This document shows, piece after piece, positions 1 through 8,688 of a stretch of DNA of 37,502 nucleotides. The stretch is taken from the NCBI GenBank assembly GCA_030611725.1, contig JAUWPG010000006.1:1-37502 (forward strand), in the 5' to 3' direction. Position numbers and translations under genes: made by a program. The notes below the pieces were generated by a model that worked only from the letters and a program-made list of their open reading frames with translations, was not told where the DNA came from and searched no databases. Origin of the DNA: Gammaproteobacteria bacterium (GTDB lineage: Bacteria > Pseudomonadota > Gammaproteobacteria > PS1 > Pseudothioglobaceae). Position 1 is the stretch's first letter. Each line of letters starts with the position of its first letter.

Positions 1-167
1 GTGAAATGCTGACCGTGAAGTCAGATGATGTTGCTGGCCGTGCGAAGATGTATAAGAGTATTGTTGATGGTGTTAACGTAACTGAGTCGGTCATGCCAGA
101 ATCATTTAACGTATTGGTCAAAGAGATCCGTTCGTTAGGTATTGACGTTGAACTTGAGCAACACTAA
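1..167 (+). CDS. rpoB: RNA polymerase beta subunit, C-terminal end (partial)
   Basis: The window opens inside this gene; the reading frame starts at base 3 and runs 54 codons to TAA at 165-167. The translated tail contains [28 protein letters not shown] and ends in VELEQH, which is the highly conserved C-terminus of bacterial RpoB that packs against RpoC. RpoB forms the catalytic core of RNA polymerase together with RpoC. It lies 13 bases before rpoC, the usual rpoBC operon order. Only the last part is visible, so nothing can be said about rifampicin-region residues or the start. Confidence 0.96.
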   Translation, partial: EMLTVKSDDVAGRAKMYKSIVDGVNVTESVMPESFNVLVKEIRSLGIDVELEQH

Positions 168-180
168 TTAGGAGAATCCG

Positions 181-3100
181 ATGAAAGATTTATTACAAAT
201 TTTAAAACAGCAAAACAAAGAGCAAGATTTTGATGCGATTCGAGTTGGACTAGCTTCTCCTGAGAAGATTCGTTCATGGTCATATGGTGAGGTAAAAAAA
301 CCTGAAACCATTAACTATCGTACTTTCAAACCAGAAAGAGAAGGTCTATTCTGTGCCAAGATTTTTGGTCCAATGAAAGACTTTGAGTGTTTGTGTGGTA
401 AATATAAACGCATGAAGTTCCGTAATGTGGTGTGTGAAAAATGTGGCGTCGAAGTAACGTTATCTAAAGTTCGTCGTGAACGTATGGGTCATATTGAATT
501 AGCAGCACCAGTTGCACATATTTGGTACCTAAAATCTCTGCCTTCACGTCTAGGTTTGTTGATGGATATGACGCTTAAAGACATTGAGCGTGTACTTTAT
601 TTTGAAGCCTTCTTGGTAACTGATCCAGGCTCTACACCATTGGTACATAAGCAATTACTTACTGAAGAGATGTATTTTGACGCTCTAGATGAGTATGGAG
701 ATGATGAGTTTGAAGCGAAAATGGGTGCTGAAGCTATTCAGGATGTATTAAAAGAAATGCAGCTTGAAAAAGAAGCTGCCAACTTACGTGAAGACAGTCT
801 TAATACCAAGTCTCAAACCAAGCTTAAGAAATACAATAAGCGTTTAAAGTTAATTGATTCTTTAATTCAATCAGGCAACAAACCTGAGTGGATGGTCCTT
901 AATGTATTACCAATTCTTCCGCCAGATTTACGTCCATTGGTGCCGTTAGATGGTGGTCGTTTTGCAACTTCTGATTTGAATGATTTATACCGTCGTGTGA
1001 TTAATCGTAACAACCGTTTAGGTCGTTTGTTAGAACTTGACGCACCAGAAATTATTGTTCGCAACGAAAAGCGTATGCTTCAAGAAGCAGTCGATTCACT
1101 GATTGATAACGGTCGTCGTGGTCGTGCAGTGATGGGCAATAACCGTCGTCCATTAAAATCAATCGCTGACATGATTAAAGGTAAGCAAGGCCGTTTCCGT
1201 CAAAACTTACTAGGTAAACGTGTTGACTATTCAGGCCGTTCAGTGATTGTTTGTGGTCCATATCTCAAGCTTCACCAGTGTGGTCTACCTAAGAAAATGG
1301 CGCTGGAATTATTCAAGCCATTCATCTACAATCGCTTAATAGCTAATGGTTTAGCTTCTACAATTAAAGCAGCTAAAAAAATGGTTGAGAGTGAAATACC
1401 TGAAGTATGGGATATTTTAGAAAGGGTAGTACACCAGCATCCAGTGTTGCTTAATCGTGCACCAACCCTTCACCGTTTAGGTATTCAAGCGTTTGAGCCA
1501 TTATTGATTGAAGGTAAGGCAATTCAATTACACCCACTTGTTTGTGGTGCATTTAATGCTGACTTTGATGGCGACCAAATGGCCGTACACGTGCCATTGT
1601 CTGAGGAGGCGCAATTAGAAGCAAGAACTTTAATGTTGGCTTCTAACAATGTATTGCACCTTGCAAGTGGTGAGCCAATTATCGTACCATCTCAAGACGT
1701 TATCTTGGGTTTGTATTACATGACGCGTGATAAGATTAATCAAAAAGGCGAAGGCATGATTTTTGCCAATTCGACTGAAGCATTAAATGCTTATGAGTCA
1801 GGCTCTGCTTCATTGCATGCAAAAGTTAAATTGCGTATTCAAGAATATGAAAAAGTGGATGGTAAATTCCAGCCAACAATAAAACGCATTGTTGATACAT
1901 CGGTTGGTCGTGCAATTTTCTCAAGAATTTTACCAGCCGGTTTGTCGTATGATTTAATCAACCAAGCGATTTCTAAAAAAGTGGTTTCTAACTTGATTCA
2001 TATTTGTTACCAAACACAAGAGTTGAAAGACACGGTGATTTTTGCAGACCAAATGATGTATATGGGCTTTAAATATTCAACCAAGTCAGGCATCTCATTC
2101 TGTTCTAATGACATGACCATTCCAGCCACTAAAGCTGGCATGATCGAAGTTGCAGAAGCGCAAGTGAAGGATGTACAAAAACAATACTCACAAGGTGTCG
2201 TTACCGATGGCGAGCGTTATAATAAAGTCATTGATATTTGGTCACGTACCTCTGAAATGGTTGCGAAAGCAATGATGGACGAAATTGGTTTTGATGACTT
2301 TAAGAATGCTGACGGTAAAATTGAAAAGTTAGCCTCATTTAACTCGGTTTATATGATGGCTGATTCTGGTGCTAGAGGCTCTCCGGCACAGATGCGTCAG
2401 TTAGCAGGTATGCGTGGTCTAATGGCTAAACCAGACGGATCAATTATTGAAACGCCAATTACTTCAAACTTCCGTGAAGGTTTGAACAATATGCAGTACT
2501 TTATTTCAACACACGGCGCACGTAAAGGTTTGGCCGATACCGCACTAAAAACAGCAAACTCGGGCTACTTAACACGTCGTTTGGTGGATGTTGGTCAAGA
2601 CTTAGTTGTTACTGAAGAAGATTGTGGCACAGACAATGGTTTGATTATGAAAGCTTCAATTGAAGGCGGTAATATTGTACAAACACTTGGTGCTGCTGTC
2701 TTAGGACGTGTAATGGCTGAAGATGTATTAGTGCCAGATTCAACTGAAGTATTATTGGCTAAAGGTCATTTAGTCACCTTAAAAGATAAAGATAAAATCA
2801 ATGAATTAGGTGTTGAATCAATTAAAGCCCGTTCTACCATTACTTGTGACGTACGTTATGGCGTTTGTTCTTCTTGTTATGGTAACGATATGGCACGTGG
2901 CCACAAGATTGGCGTTGGTGAAGCTGTTGGTGTTATTGCAGCGCAGTCTATCGGTGAGCCAGGCACGCAATTAACCATGCGTACTTTCCACATTGGTGGT
3001 GCAGCATCTGCGTCAACCGCGGTGAGTAGTATTAATATTAATACTGACGGTGTTGCACAACTTGAAGGTATGAAGTCAATCACTAACGCCAATGGCGATT

Positions 3101-4374
3101 TGGTGGTGATTTCACGTTCATCTGAAGTAACCATTCGTAATATTAAAGGTCAAGAAGTAGAGCGCTATAAGATTCCTTATGGTGCGATCGTGCATGTTAA
3201 AGATGGTGGTGCAGTTAAAGCCAAAGACAAGATTGCCGACTGGGATCCACATACACACCCAATTATTTCAGAGCAAGCAGGCCGTGTAATTTTTGTTGAC
3301 TTTGTTGAAGGTGTAACTGTAACTAAGAGTACAGACCCATTAACAGGTTTAATTTTCTTTGAGATGATTGATGAATCTGGGAGATCAGCAGCAGCAAAAG
3401 GCTTAAAACCATTGATTAAGATGGTTGATGAAAAAGATTCAGAAATAGTGTTGTCAACCCATTACTTGCCATCAGAAGTCAAGATCAACTTAGAGGATAA
3501 TCAAGTGATTACCGCTGGCGAAGTGCTGGCTAAGATTCCAAAAGATCAATCTAAGACCAGTGATATTACTGGTGGTCTGCCACGTGTTGCTGACTTGTTT
3601 GAAGCGCGTAAAGCAAAAGATCATTCAATCCTAGCAGAAGCAGCAGGTGTGATTAGTTTTGGTAGTTCGACCAAAACTAAAGATCGTTTGGTAATTACAT
3701 CTGAAGATGGAGAGGCTACAGAAATGATGATTCACCAATGGCGTCAAATTAACGTCTATGATGGCGAGTCTGTTGTTAAAGGTGATGTGGTTTCTGATGG
3801 ACCATCAAATCCACACGACATCCTGCGCTTGTTAGGTGTAGAGGCATTGGCTAACTATGTGGTTAAAGAAGTACAAAATGTTTACCGCCTTCAAGGTGTA
3901 AACATCTCTGATAAGCACATTGAAGTAATTGTGAAGCAAATGCTACGTAAGGTTGAAGTGCTTGATGTGGGAGATTCTAACTTTGTTAATGGTGAAACAG
4001 CTGAGTATGCACGTGTTATTGATACCAACAAACAATTAGTAGCACAAGGTAAAGACCCAGTGGTTTACCAAAGATTGTTAATGGGTATTACCAAAGCATC
4101 TTTGGCAACAGAATCATTTATCTCTGCGGCATCGTTCCAAGAGACAACTCGAGTACTTACAGAAGCTTCGACTACAGGCCGTGTAGATACATTACAAGGT
4201 TTGAAAGAAAATGTGATTGTTGGTCGCTTGATTCCTGCAGGTACAGGATTTAAACATCATCAAGAACGTCGTGCTAAGCACGCCGCAAGTATTATGCAAG
4301 TGGCAGATGCGGAAGCGGCGCTTTCAGAGCAGCTTAGCGAGGCTGAGGCAGAAGAAACACCTGTTGAAGAATAA
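181..4374 (+). CDS. rpoC: DNA-directed RNA polymerase subunit beta'
   Basis: Largest RNA polymerase subunit, 1397 residues, close to the length of the E. coli protein. The first zinc-binding set is visible near residues 70-88 (CLCG then CEKC). The catalytic magnesium loop [12 protein letters not shown] starts at residue 459 and supplies the three active-site aspartates. The second zinc set is formed by EDCGTDNG and [13 protein letters not shown] in the C-terminal half, followed by the trigger-loop region ([19 protein letters not shown]). The C-terminus is acidic ([11 protein letters not shown]). The ATG is preceded by AGGAG at 170-174 and follows rpoB by 13 bases, so it is cotranscribed with it. 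A strong hairpin terminator follows 17 bases after the stop. An ordinary, intact gene. Confidence 0.99.
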   Translation: MKDLLQILKQQNKEQDFDAIRVGLASPEKIRSWSYGEVKKPETINYRTFKPEREGLFCAKIFGPMKDFECLCGKYKRMKFRNVVCEKCGVEVTLSKVRRERMGHIELAAPVAHIWYLKSLPSRLGLLMDMTLKDIERVLYFEAFLVTDPGSTPLVHKQLLTEEMYFDALDEYGDDEFEAKMGAEAIQDVLKEMQLEKEAANLREDSLNTKSQTKLKKYNKRLKLIDSLIQSGNKPEWMVLNVLPILPPDLRPLVPLDGGRFATSDLNDLYRRVINRNNRLGRLLELDAPEIIVRNEKRMLQEAVDSLIDNGRRGRAVMGNNRRPLKSIADMIKGKQGRFRQNLLGKRVDYSGRSVIVCGPYLKLHQCGLPKKMALELFKPFIYNRLIANGLASTIKAAKKMVESEIPEVWDILERVVHQHPVLLNRAPTLHRLGIQAFEPLLIEGKAIQLHPLVCGAFNADFDGDQMAVHVPLSEEAQLEARTLMLASNNVLHLASGEPIIVPSQDVILGLYYMTRDKINQKGEGMIFANSTEALNAYESGSASLHAKVKLRIQEYEKVDGKFQPTIKRIVDTSVGRAIFSRILPAGLSYDLINQAISKKVVSNLIHICYQTQELKDTVIFADQMMYMGFKYSTKSGISFCSNDMTIPATKAGMIEVAEAQVKDVQKQYSQGVVTDGERYNKVIDIWSRTSEMVAKAMMDEIGFDDFKNADGKIEKLASFNSVYMMADSGARGSPAQMRQLAGMRGLMAKPDGSIIETPITSNFREGLNNMQYFISTHGARKGLADTALKTANSGYLTRRLVDVGQDLVVTEEDCGTDNGLIMKASIEGGNIVQTLGAAVLGRVMAEDVLVPDSTEVLLAKGHLVTLKDKDKINELGVESIKARSTITCDVRYGVCSSCYGNDMARGHKIGVGEAVGVIAAQSIGEPGTQLTMRTFHIGGAASASTAVSSININTDGVAQLEGMKSITNANGDLVVISRSSEVTIRNIKGQEVERYKIPYGAIVHVKDGGAVKAKDKIADWDPHTHPIISEQAGRVIFVDFVEGVTVTKSTDPLTGLIFFEMIDESGRSAAAKGLKPLIKMVDEKDSEIVLSTHYLPSEVKINLEDNQVITAGEVLAKIPKDQSKTSDITGGLPRVADLFEARKAKDHSILAEAAGVISFGSSTKTKDRLVITSEDGEATEMMIHQWRQINVYDGESVVKGDVVSDGPSNPHDILRLLGVEALANYVVKEVQNVYRLQGVNISDKHIEVIVKQMLRKVEVLDVGDSNFVNGETAEYARVIDTNKQLVAQGKDPVVYQRLLMGITKASLATESFISAASFQETTRVLTEASTTGRVDTLQGLKENVIVGRLIPAGTGFKHHQERRAKHAASIMQVADAEAALSEQLSEAEAEETPVEE

Positions 4375-4391
4375 CTTTAGTTTTTCTTAAT

Positions 4392-4425
4392 AAAAAACCG
4401 CACTTATTTAAGTGCGGTTTTTTTT
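4392..4425 (+). terminator. Rho-independent terminator after rpoC
   Basis: A 9-bp GC-containing stem (CCGCACTTA at 4398-4406 with TAAGTGCGG at 4409-4417) is followed by eight T residues, and preceded by an A-run that can extend the stem by pairing with the T-run. It lies just after the rpoC stop and marks the end of the rpoBC transcript. The flanking A-run could give weak termination in the reverse direction too, but no gene comes from that side. Confidence 0.93.
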
Positions 4426-4460
4426 CGTCTTTAAATCTGTTTATAGACAAAGGTCTCAGT

Positions 4461-4466
4461 TAAAAT
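4461..4466 (+). promoter_or_regulatory. Candidate -10 element for a leaderless trpE transcript
   Basis: TAAAAT ends six bases before the trpE ATG at 4473, and no purine-rich ribosome binding site is present between them. A start site about seven bases after the hexamer would fall on the ATG itself. No convincing -35 hexamer is seen at the right distance, so this is a suggestion based on spacing only. Confidence 0.35.
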
Positions 4467-4472
4467 GCGTTT

Positions 4473-5927
4473 ATGGATAAAGCAAGCTTTCAGCAACATG
4501 TAGCAGATGGGTATAATCACATTCCGGTTTACAAGGCCATCGCGCTTGACACCGATACTGCATTAGGTCTGTATTTAAAGCTAGCCAACAACCCTTATTC
4601 TTATTTATTTGAATCCGTACAGGGTGGTGAAAAATGGGGCCGTTATTCAATTATTGGCCTACAGGCACAAACCATCATTAAAGTCTTTGATTTTGAAGTT
4701 TGTACTGAACACCAAGGAAAATTAATCGAATCAATTACTGTTAAAGACCCGCTGACTTGGATTGAGCGGTATCTTGAGCAATACAAAGTACCACAGATAG
4801 ATGCATTGCCAGATTTTAATGGCGGTTTGGTGGGTTATTTTGGTTACGAGATCATTCGTTATATTGAACCAAGACTTGCTAATATTAACAAGCCAGACGA
4901 ACTCGGTGTGGCAGATATTTTATTGATGCTCTCAAATGATTTAGTGGTATTTGATAATTTACTTAATCAAGCCTTTGTTATTACCCATATTGACCCATCT
5001 AAACAAAGCTATGAAGATGCAAAAGCACGATTAGAAGAAATATCAGCACAAATCAAAGTACCTTTAATGAATTTAGATTACCAATCAGATAATATCAGCG
5101 AGCAGGATTTTACCTCAAGTTTTGGTGAAGATAATTACAAAGCTGCGGTTGAAAGAATTCAAGAATACATCGTTGCAGGTGATGTGATGCAGGTGGTACC
5201 TTCACAGCGCCTTAGTACTAAATTTAGCGCACCACCAGTAGAGCTTTATCGCCAACTTAGGCGCCTTAATCCATCACCTTATATGTATTATCTTGATTTG
5301 GGAGACACAGCCATTATTGGCTCTTCACCAGAGATTCTCACTCGTGTGGATGGCGATAGACGTGCCACAGTGCGCCCAATAGCAGGTACACGATCTCGCG
5401 GTACCAATGAAAAAGAAGATATGGCATTAGAGCAAGATTTACTAGCTGATGAAAAAGAAATCGCCGAACATCTAATGTTGATTGATCTCGGTCGTAACGA
5501 TCTCGGTCGTATTGCCAAAACTGGCACGGTTGAACTGACCGATAAAATGTTTGTCGAGTATTATTCGCATGTGATGCACATTGTCTCGAATGTTGAATGC
5601 GAGCTTCAAGACGGCATGAGCGCCATGGATGTGCTTAAAGCAACCTTCCCAGCAGGTACACTGAGTGGCGCACCCAAGGTGCGAGCAATGGAAATTATTA
5701 ATGAAGTCGAGTCGCTTAAGCGCAACATCTATTCAGGCGCAATTGGTTATTTATCTTGGCATGGGTGTATGGATATGGCGATTGCTATTCGTACTGCAGT
5801 GGTTAAGGATGAAATACTCTATGTTCAAGCAGGGGCAGGTATTGTGCATGATTCAGTACCTCAATCTGAGTGGGATGAAACCATGCATAAAGCACGTGCT
5901 CTGATTAAAGCAGCTGAACAAGTATAG
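4473..5927 (+). CDS. trpE: Anthranilate synthase component I
   Basis: First committed step of tryptophan synthesis: chorismate plus ammonia from the TrpG glutaminase gives anthranilate in the cytoplasm. At 484 residues it has the family length. The N-terminal tryptophan-feedback region is recognisable (YLFESVQGGEKWGRYSIIG), as is GGLVGYFGYEIIRYIEP, and the C-terminal chorismate-binding domain carries PSPYMYYLD, RPIAGTRSRG, LIDLGRNDLGR, AGTLSGAPKVRAMEII and YVQAGAGIVHDS. The start is supported by the early AADGYNRIP-like segment (VADGYNHIP) usual for TrpE. No ribosome binding site precedes it. The gene stands alone: trpG and the rest of the pathway are not in this window, unlike the common trpE-trpG-trpD-trpC cluster. 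The related enzyme PabB is unlikely because the TrpE-specific N-terminal features are present. Confidence 0.96.
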   Translation: MDKASFQQHVADGYNHIPVYKAIALDTDTALGLYLKLANNPYSYLFESVQGGEKWGRYSIIGLQAQTIIKVFDFEVCTEHQGKLIESITVKDPLTWIERYLEQYKVPQIDALPDFNGGLVGYFGYEIIRYIEPRLANINKPDELGVADILLMLSNDLVVFDNLLNQAFVITHIDPSKQSYEDAKARLEEISAQIKVPLMNLDYQSDNISEQDFTSSFGEDNYKAAVERIQEYIVAGDVMQVVPSQRLSTKFSAPPVELYRQLRRLNPSPYMYYLDLGDTAIIGSSPEILTRVDGDRRATVRPIAGTRSRGTNEKEDMALEQDLLADEKEIAEHLMLIDLGRNDLGRIAKTGTVELTDKMFVEYYSHVMHIVSNVECELQDGMSAMDVLKATFPAGTLSGAPKVRAMEIINEVESLKRNIYSGAIGYLSWHGCMDMAIAIRTAVVKDEILYVQAGAGIVHDSVPQSEWDETMHKARALIKAAEQV

Positions 5928-6002
5928 GTTGAAAAATAACTACAACTGTAAAAATAATCTATGTCAGTTTAAACCATTCTATATTAGGTTTGTGTGAAAG
6001 TC

Positions 6003-6030
6003 TTGCGTTTTGTTTATTTCTTGTTATGAT
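6003..6030 (+). promoter_or_regulatory. Probable promoter of the sox operon
   Basis: A TTGCGT hexamer (6003-6008) is separated by 16 bases from TATGAT (6025-6030), and a TG dinucleotide at 6022-6023 gives an extended -10 form. It lies about 65 bases upstream of the soxX ATG, leaving a 5' leader with a good ribosome binding site. The -35 match is weak. No clear operator palindrome was seen next to it. Confidence 0.5.
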
Positions 6031-6094
6031 AGGCCTTAATAAGGTATTTAAATCTTATGGAGTTTATTTTTTTATATATAAAGAGGAGAGCAAT

Positions 6095-6442
6095 ATGAAG
6101 AAGACAATTTCTTCTATTTCAGCAGTTGTGACTTTAGCGGCGTTATTTGTAATGCCAATGGAAGCAGGCGCGAAAGAGATGTCAGGCAAAGATCTTGCCT
6201 TTAATCGTAAGTTAGGCAACTGTTTAGGTTGTCATGCAATTGATGGTGGTACACAGCCAGGTAATATTGGCCCACCACTCGTTGCAATGAAAGCAAGATT
6301 CCCGGATAAAGCAGTTTTAAGAGCGCAAATTTGGGACGCAACTGTTAAAAATCCAAATTCAATGATGCCTCCATTTGGCCGACACAAAGCGTTGTCTGAA
6401 AGCCAAATTGATAAAATCACTGATTACATTCATTCACTATAA
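6095..6442 (+). CDS. soxX: Sulfur oxidation c-type cytochrome SoxX
   Basis: Small monoheme subunit of the periplasmic SoxXA complex, which joins thiosulfate sulfur to the SoxY carrier cysteine with electron release. The 115-residue product starts with a signal peptide (MKKTISSISAVVTLAALFVM, cleavage likely after AGA at 26). The heme-binding motif CLGCH is at 43-47 and the likely axial methionine is at 90 or 91 in SMMPPFGRH. An in-frame start at 5990 would add 35 residues, but the ATG at 6095 is chosen because it begins a clean signal peptide and follows the ribosome binding site AAGAGGAGAG at 6081-6090. It is first of five closely spaced sox genes, with soxY 14 bases on. Confidence 0.95.
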   Translation: MKKTISSISAVVTLAALFVMPMEAGAKEMSGKDLAFNRKLGNCLGCHAIDGGTQPGNIGPPLVAMKARFPDKAVLRAQIWDATVKNPNSMMPPFGRHKALSESQIDKITDYIHSL

Positions 6443-6456
6443 ATTAGGAGAAGACA

Positions 6457-6900
6457 ATGAAAAGAAGATTATTTTTAAAGAGCGCAATGGCAGGTTCTGC
6501 AGTTGCAACAGCAGTAGGTGCAGGCTTACTAACGCCATCAATGGTGTTTGCTAAAACAGAAGCTTTTAAAACAGCAATTAAAGCAGCAGATACAGCAGTA
6601 ACGAGTGCTGGAAAAGGTTCATTTAAGCTTAAAGTACCTAAGATTGCTGAAAATGGTGCAGTTGTGCCAGTTACAGTAGACGCTTCTAACATAGAAGGCG
6701 TGACTAACATTTCTCTTGTTATTAAGAAAAATGGCACACCATTAGCAGCTTCATTTAACTTAACTGGTGCTCAGGGCTATGTTTCTACTCGTGTTAAGAT
6801 GGGTAAAACTTCTCCAGTGATTGCATTAGTAACAGCTGGTGGTACAACAACCCAAGTGTCACAAGAAGTGAAAGTGACAATCGGCGGTTGTGGCGGTTAA
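6457..6900 (+). CDS. soxY: Thiosulfate oxidation carrier protein SoxY
   Basis: Carrier subunit of SoxYZ: sulfur intermediates are held on a cysteine at the end of a flexible C-terminal arm. The sequence ends in GGCGG (residues 143-147, cysteine 145), the defining SoxY arm. The N-terminus KRRLFLKSA followed by a hydrophobic alanine-rich stretch to about residue 32 is a twin-arginine signal, fitting the known Tat export of SoxYZ as a folded pair. At 147 residues the length is normal. AGGAGAAG lies just before the ATG. soxZ, its partner without a signal peptide of its own, follows after 31 bases. Confidence 0.96.
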   Translation: MKRRLFLKSAMAGSAVATAVGAGLLTPSMVFAKTEAFKTAIKAADTAVTSAGKGSFKLKVPKIAENGAVVPVTVDASNIEGVTNISLVIKKNGTPLAASFNLTGAQGYVSTRVKMGKTSPVIALVTAGGTTTQVSQEVKVTIGGCGG

Positions 6901-6931
6901 TTAACTAAATAATATTAAAGGAGAATTAAAA

Positions 6932-7234
6932 ATGGCAAAAATTAAACTAAAGCCTAAAGCTAAAAAAGGCGTTATTGTTATAAAAGCGTTAATTAAACAC
7001 CCAATGGAAAGTGGCCTTCGTAAGAAGAAGGGTAAGTTAGTACCAGCAAATCATATCGTAAATATGACTTTATCACACAACGGTAATAAGGTTGTAGATG
7101 CTGATACTAGCGGCGCTGTTTCTAAAGACCCATACTTTAAATTTAACGTTCCTGGCGCAAAAGGCGACACGATCGAAATTAAATATAAAGACAACATGGG
7201 TAAAACAGGTTCTGCGACTGCAAAGTCTAAGTAA
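6932..7234 (+). CDS. soxZ: Thiosulfate oxidation carrier complex protein SoxZ
   Basis: Partner of SoxY in the SoxYZ heterodimer. The 100-residue product has no signal peptide and is expected to leave the cell with SoxY through the Tat system. The fold signature is visible in IKALIKHPMESGLRKKKG, the hydrophobic VNMTLSHNG strand and the ending GDTIEIKYKDNMGKTGSA, all typical of SoxZ. A strong ribosome binding site (AAAGGAGAA) precedes the ATG. Gene order soxX-Y-Z-A is that of many gammaproteobacterial sulfur oxidisers. Confidence 0.96.
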   Translation: MAKIKLKPKAKKGVIVIKALIKHPMESGLRKKKGKLVPANHIVNMTLSHNGNKVVDADTSGAVSKDPYFKFNVPGAKGDTIEIKYKDNMGKTGSATAKSK

Positions 7235-7257
7235 TTTTTATAATCGAGGAGAGAATA

Positions 7258-8118
7258 ATGAAAAAACTAATAGCAACATTTGCTACCGCGGCTCTTTTGA
7301 GTACGGCAGCGATGTCAGCGCAACAATCAACAGAAGTTCAAGCTGATATTGACGCATTTCAAAACCACTTTTTGAAAGCATTTCCAGGCAAGTCACTAAA
7401 TGATTTTGCTGACGGTCCTTATGCAATGAGTGAAGATAAAATGATGCAATTTGAGGCAGTTATGGAAATGCCTCCATTTGAAGATCTTGTAAATAAAGGT
7501 GAAAAATTATGGAAGACGCCTTTTGCTAATGGCAAGACCTATTCAAGCTGTTTTTCTGGTAGTGATGAAACACTTCGTGTACAGTTTCCACATTGGAGTG
7601 ACAAGAAAGGTAAGTTTGTTACTTTAGAGCAATCTATTGTTGATTGTCGTAAAGCAAATGGTGAGAAGAAAATGGGTACTGGCAAAGGTAAATTGGCTTA
7701 TATGTCAGCTTACTTAACAACCATTGCTGAAGGTCAAAAGATCAGTGTGATCGTTCCTAATGGTAACGCTAAAGCGTTAGCTGCATATAACCAAGGTAAG
7801 AAAGAGTTCTATGCTAAGCGTGGTCAGTTAAATCTATCTTGTGCTAACTGTCATGTCGACGCAGCAGGTCAGCGTGTTCGTGGTAATACGTTATCACCAG
7901 CTTTAGGTCATATTACTCACTTCCCAGTATGGCGTGGTAAATGGGCTAAGAAGAAAGGCGATGGTTTTGGTACGATTCAGCGTCGTTATGGCGGTTGTAA
8001 CAAGCAAGTTAGAGCGAAGCCTCGTAAGCGTCAAAAAGCGCAATACACAAATCTAGAAGTATTCCATACTGCGATGAGTAATGGTATGAAAATTTCTGGT
8101 ACGGCATACAGAGAATAA
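7258..8118 (+). CDS. soxA: Sulfur oxidation c-type cytochrome SoxA, monoheme form
   Basis: Catalytic subunit of SoxXA. The 286-residue precursor has a signal peptide (MKKLIATFATAALLSTAAMSA). Only one heme motif is present, CANCH at 195-199. In the N-terminal half, where diheme SoxA carries a second motif, there are only isolated cysteines 98 (SSCFSG) and 130 (IVDCRK), which likely form a disulfide as in known monoheme SoxA proteins. The cysteine at 247 in YGGCNKQVRAKP is the expected persulfide-modified heme ligand at the active site. The final stretch LEVFHTAMSNGMKISG is also typical. A good ribosome binding site (GAGGAGAG) precedes the ATG, and soxK starts 11 bases after the stop. Confidence 0.96.
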   Translation: MKKLIATFATAALLSTAAMSAQQSTEVQADIDAFQNHFLKAFPGKSLNDFADGPYAMSEDKMMQFEAVMEMPPFEDLVNKGEKLWKTPFANGKTYSSCFSGSDETLRVQFPHWSDKKGKFVTLEQSIVDCRKANGEKKMGTGKGKLAYMSAYLTTIAEGQKISVIVPNGNAKALAAYNQGKKEFYAKRGQLNLSCANCHVDAAGQRVRGNTLSPALGHITHFPVWRGKWAKKKGDGFGTIQRRYGGCNKQVRAKPRKRQKAQYTNLEVFHTAMSNGMKISGTAYRE

Positions 8119-8129
8119 AGGAGATAAAA

Positions 8130-8450
8130 ATGAAAAAATTATTAACAATAACATTAACTGTATTTGCTATTTCATCAGCTAACGCAGGAGTGGCCTTGTC
8201 AAGTTCACAGAACTGGGGTGCGAGTAACAACGCATGTGTAGTAGCACTTGATGCAGCAAACGCTGAGAATAAGAAAGCTATAAAAGCTGACTTTGAGTGG
8301 CGCGACACAGGAAAGCTGATGAAAAAAGCTAAAAAAGCTGGTGGAGCAAAGTGTGTGGCATTAGCTGGTCAAGCTAAAGCGCAAGCAATTGGTGCACAAC
8401 AGCAAGCTAAAGATCAGGCGAAAACAGGCCCGAGAAATCATTTTATGTAA
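8130..8450 (+). CDS. soxK: Probable SoxXA-binding protein SoxK
   Basis: A 106-residue exported protein with a signal peptide ending at NANA or SANA near residue 20. The mature part contains FEWRDTGKLMKKAKKA followed by an alanine-, lysine- and glutamine-rich helix (LAGQAKAQAIGAQQQAKDQ) and ends near TGPRNHFM. The W-R-D-T-G-K block and the following helical repeat are, from memory, those of SoxK/SAXB, a small protein that binds and activates SoxXA in some chemolithotrophs. The position straight after soxA, with its own AAAGGAG site, supports this. Two cysteines (in NNACVVAL and GAKCVAL) may form a disulfide. A hairpin terminator follows. The family call rests on a remembered pattern plus context. 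Confidence 0.8.
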   Translation: MKKLLTITLTVFAISSANAGVALSSSQNWGASNNACVVALDAANAENKKAIKADFEWRDTGKLMKKAKKAGGAKCVALAGQAKAQAIGAQQQAKDQAKTGPRNHFM

Positions 8451-8465
8451 AATGTAAGCTTGTTT

Positions 8466-8495
8466 AAAAATACCCCTTAATTGGTGTATTTTTTT
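8466..8495 (+). terminator. Terminator of the sox operon
   Basis: AAAAATAC at 8466-8473 pairs with GTATTTTT at the far side of a short loop, with two further C-G pairs after one mismatch, and the descending arm runs into a T-tract of seven at 8489-8495. The stem is AT-rich and so weaker than the rpoC one. It is 16 bases after the soxK stop and separates the sox genes from dnaE. Confidence 0.6.
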
Positions 8496-8676
8496 GTCCG
8501 CTATAAAATTGAGCTACAAAAATCAATCGTATTAAATTTAATATAGTATTATATTTTATTTTATTTATCAATTTTTCTTTACGAGAGAGGTTCATACTAT
8601 TTATCATTTTTACAATAAGTTGGATGATTTTCAGGTCTTAGAGTTGTAAAATGAAAACAAATTAGTTAATTATTTT

Positions 8677-8682
8677 TAGTAT
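8677..8682 (+). promoter_or_regulatory. Candidate -10 element for a leaderless dnaE transcript
   Basis: TAGTAT ends six bases before the dnaE ATG at 8689, and no ribosome binding site lies between. The rest of the sox-dnaE gap (8496-8676) is AT-rich and holds no gene I can support. The region is so AT-rich that chance hexamers are common, so confidence is low. Confidence 0.27.
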
Positions 8683-8688
8683 TATTAA

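Noticed and set aside
6444-6737. 97-codon reverse reading frame in the sox operon
   Set aside because: Antisense to soxY, whose signal peptide and GGCGG end are certain.
8009-8308. 99-codon reverse reading frame over the soxA-soxK junction
   Set aside because: Covers two real genes on the other strand and shows no start signal.
8590-8650. Forward text TIYHFYNKLDDFQVL before dnaE, faintly like the start of TrhO-type rhodanese proteins
   Set aside because: Too short, without a start codon, and closed by TAA; similarity is from memory and weak.
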